Shown here piece after piece: positions 14,925-15,887 of a stretch of 15,887 bases of DNA. The notes below the pieces were generated by a model, which was not told where the DNA came from, searched no databases, and saw only the letters and a list, made by a program, of their open reading frames with translations. How positions within the stretch are numbered: position 1 is the stretch's first letter; each line of letters opens with the position of its first letter. The position numbers were made by a program, and so were the translations under genes. This DNA is from JANNFX01 sp031380225 (GTDB lineage: Bacteria; Pseudomonadota; Alphaproteobacteria; Rhizobiales; Hyphomicrobiaceae), in contig JANNFX010000251.1 in the NCBI GenBank assembly GCA_031380225.1, positions 1-15,887 of the forward strand. Reading direction: 5' to 3'.

Positions 14925-15887
14925 CTAATCCATTTTTTCGCGCAAGAGTTCCAGTTCAAGCCAGCGGTCTTCTAGGATTGCGAGCTTCGATTGCGCGTCG
15001 CCAAGTTTGGCGCTGGTGTTCGCAAAGCCTTTCGGGTCACGGCCATAGAACCTTGGATCGGCCAACGATTTCTGAAGCTTTGAAATATCTGTATGCAATG
15101 CCGCCATATCCGTTGGGATCGACTCCAAAGCGTGCTTTTCCTTGAACGACAGCTTGCGGCGTGTTTGAATCGTTGCTTCTGTCTTCGACGTCGCTCCATT
15201 CCGCTTGCCGGGCTTCAAGTCCTTTGATTCTTCAACTGTTAGATCAGCGCCGCGGCGCTGGGTCAGCATGTCGGAATAGCCGCCGGCATATTCGCCCCAT
15301 TGGCCGTCGCCTTCGGTGGCGATCACATTTGTCACTACGCGATCCAAGAAATCGCGGTCATGGCTGATCAGGATAACGGTGCCGGTATAATCGGCCAATA
15401 ATTCTTGCAACAGATCAAGCGTTTCGAGATCAAGGTCGTTTGTCGGTTCGTCAAGGACCAGCACGTTGGATGGCTTGGCAAGAGCACGCGCAAGCATGAT
15501 ACGCCCGCGTTCACCGCCCGACAGCACGCGCAATGGCGATCTGCCCTGCTCAGGGCTGAACAGAAAATCTTTCATGTAACTGGCGACATGGCGCGCCTTG
15601 CCGTTAATGACGACCTGATCACCACGCCCGCCCGTCAAAGCCTGCGCCAATGTCCATTCCGGATTAAGTTCGTCGCGGCGCTGATCGAGTGTCACAAGCT
15701 CCATGTTTTCGCCGAGCTTGATGGTGCCGCTATCGGGCGCCAGCGATCCGGTGAGGAGACGCAAAAGCGTGGTCTTACCGGCACCGTTCGGCCCTACAAT
15801 GCCGACCCGGTCACCGCGCAAGATGCGGGTCGAGAAGCCTTCGACGATCGGCCGCCCGCCGTAGCTCTTTGAGATGTTCTCGGCTTC
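14925..15887 (-). CDS. uup: ABC-F ATPase Uup, C-terminal part (cut by window edge)
   Basis: The frame continues off the right edge, and the window holds 320 residues of the second half. The second nucleotide-binding domain shows Walker A GPNGAGKTT, signature LSGGERGRIMLARA and Walker B VLVLDEPTNDLDLETL. A linker rich in Lys/Thr (about 205-225 of the fragment) leads into a Uup-type C-terminal coiled coil containing KLSFKEKHALE and DPRFYGRDPKGF, ending in REKMD. The C-terminal coiled coil distinguishes Uup from the other ABC-F members. Uup acts on DNA (branched intermediates, precise excision of transposons) and on ribosome function in E. coli. The coding sequence begins upstream of 15887, so the apparent internal TTG start at 15821 is not real. 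Confidence 0.93.
   Translation of the reverse strand, partial: EAENISKSYGGRPIVEGFSTRILRGDRVGIVGPNGAGKTTLLRLLTGSLAPDSGTIKLGENMELVTLDQRRDELNPEWTLAQALTGGRGDQVVINGKARHVASYMKDFLFSPEQGRSPLRVLSGGERGRIMLARALAKPSNVLVLDEPTNDLDLETLDLLQELLADYTGTVILISHDRDFLDRVVTNVIATEGDGQWGEYAGGYSDMLTQRRGADLTVEESKDLKPGKRNGATSKTEATIQTRRKLSFKEKHALESIPTDMAALHTDISKLQKSLADPRFYGRDPKGFANTSAKLGDAQSKLAILEDRWLELELLREKMD

Noticed and set aside
15755..15821. TTG at 15821 as the start of the ABC-F gene
   Set aside because: The upstream frame (EAENISKSYGGRPIV) is typical ABC sequence, so the coding region continues past the window edge.
1..15887. CRISPR arrays, phage or transposase genes
   Set aside because: No regular repeat-spacer pattern, no integrase, transposase or phage structural motifs were seen on either strand.

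Overview
The window reads as chromosomal DNA from an alphaproteobacterium, most likely order Hyphomicrobiales (Rhizobiales). The argument is gene order and family content: tlpA divergent from argH, argH followed by a small LptM-type lipoprotein and lysA; an Hsp20 gene paired with a DUF1150 gene; a NDUFA9-like epimerase; a GldG/DUF4340 ABC operon; and a lone amt behind a sigma-54-like promoter. Nothing fixes the genus. No phage, transposase, integrase, plasmid or CRISPR genes are visible, so most of the window is core genome rather than an accessory island.

Layout, left to right. (1) 158-838 (-) encodes a membrane-anchored TlpA thioredoxin, divergent from argH (912-2321, +), lptM (2363-2560, +) and, after an unusually long 640-base gap, lysA (3201-4469, +). 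The gap has no supported gene but contains several strong hairpins. (2) A REP-like inverted repeat pair fills the convergent junction after lysA. (3) A minus-strand operon runs from 9425 down to 4575: ABC ATPase, six-helix ABC-2 permease (8-base gene overlap), GldG-family periplasmic subunit and DUF4340 membrane-anchored subunit. It probably forms one inner-membrane machine of unknown substrate. Upstream on the same strand is a NAD(P)-binding NDUFA9-like protein. (4) A tRNA-Leu(CAG) with its own promoter lies on the plus strand, then a leader with a candidate NtrC site and a sigma-54 promoter that should drive amt (ammonium transporter) under nitrogen limitation. (5) A BciB/FrhB-type Fe-S flavoprotein gene converges on amt. 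(6) hsp20 and DUF1150 follow a heat-shock-like promoter and a ~90-base leader that can fold over the ribosome binding site. (7) The right edge is the C-terminal part of uup (ABC-F), on the minus strand and cut by the window.

How things fit: lysine and arginine biosynthesis, cytochrome oxidase/thiol maturation, LPS export support, nitrogen uptake, heat stress and ribosome-associated ABC-F functions sit side by side as separate short units. I see no clear multi-gene system that is certainly new. The most promising unexplained items are the structured lptM-lysA gap, the candidate RNA thermometer ahead of hsp20, the BciB-like protein with rearranged N-terminal cysteines, and the uncharacterised GldG-type ABC operon.
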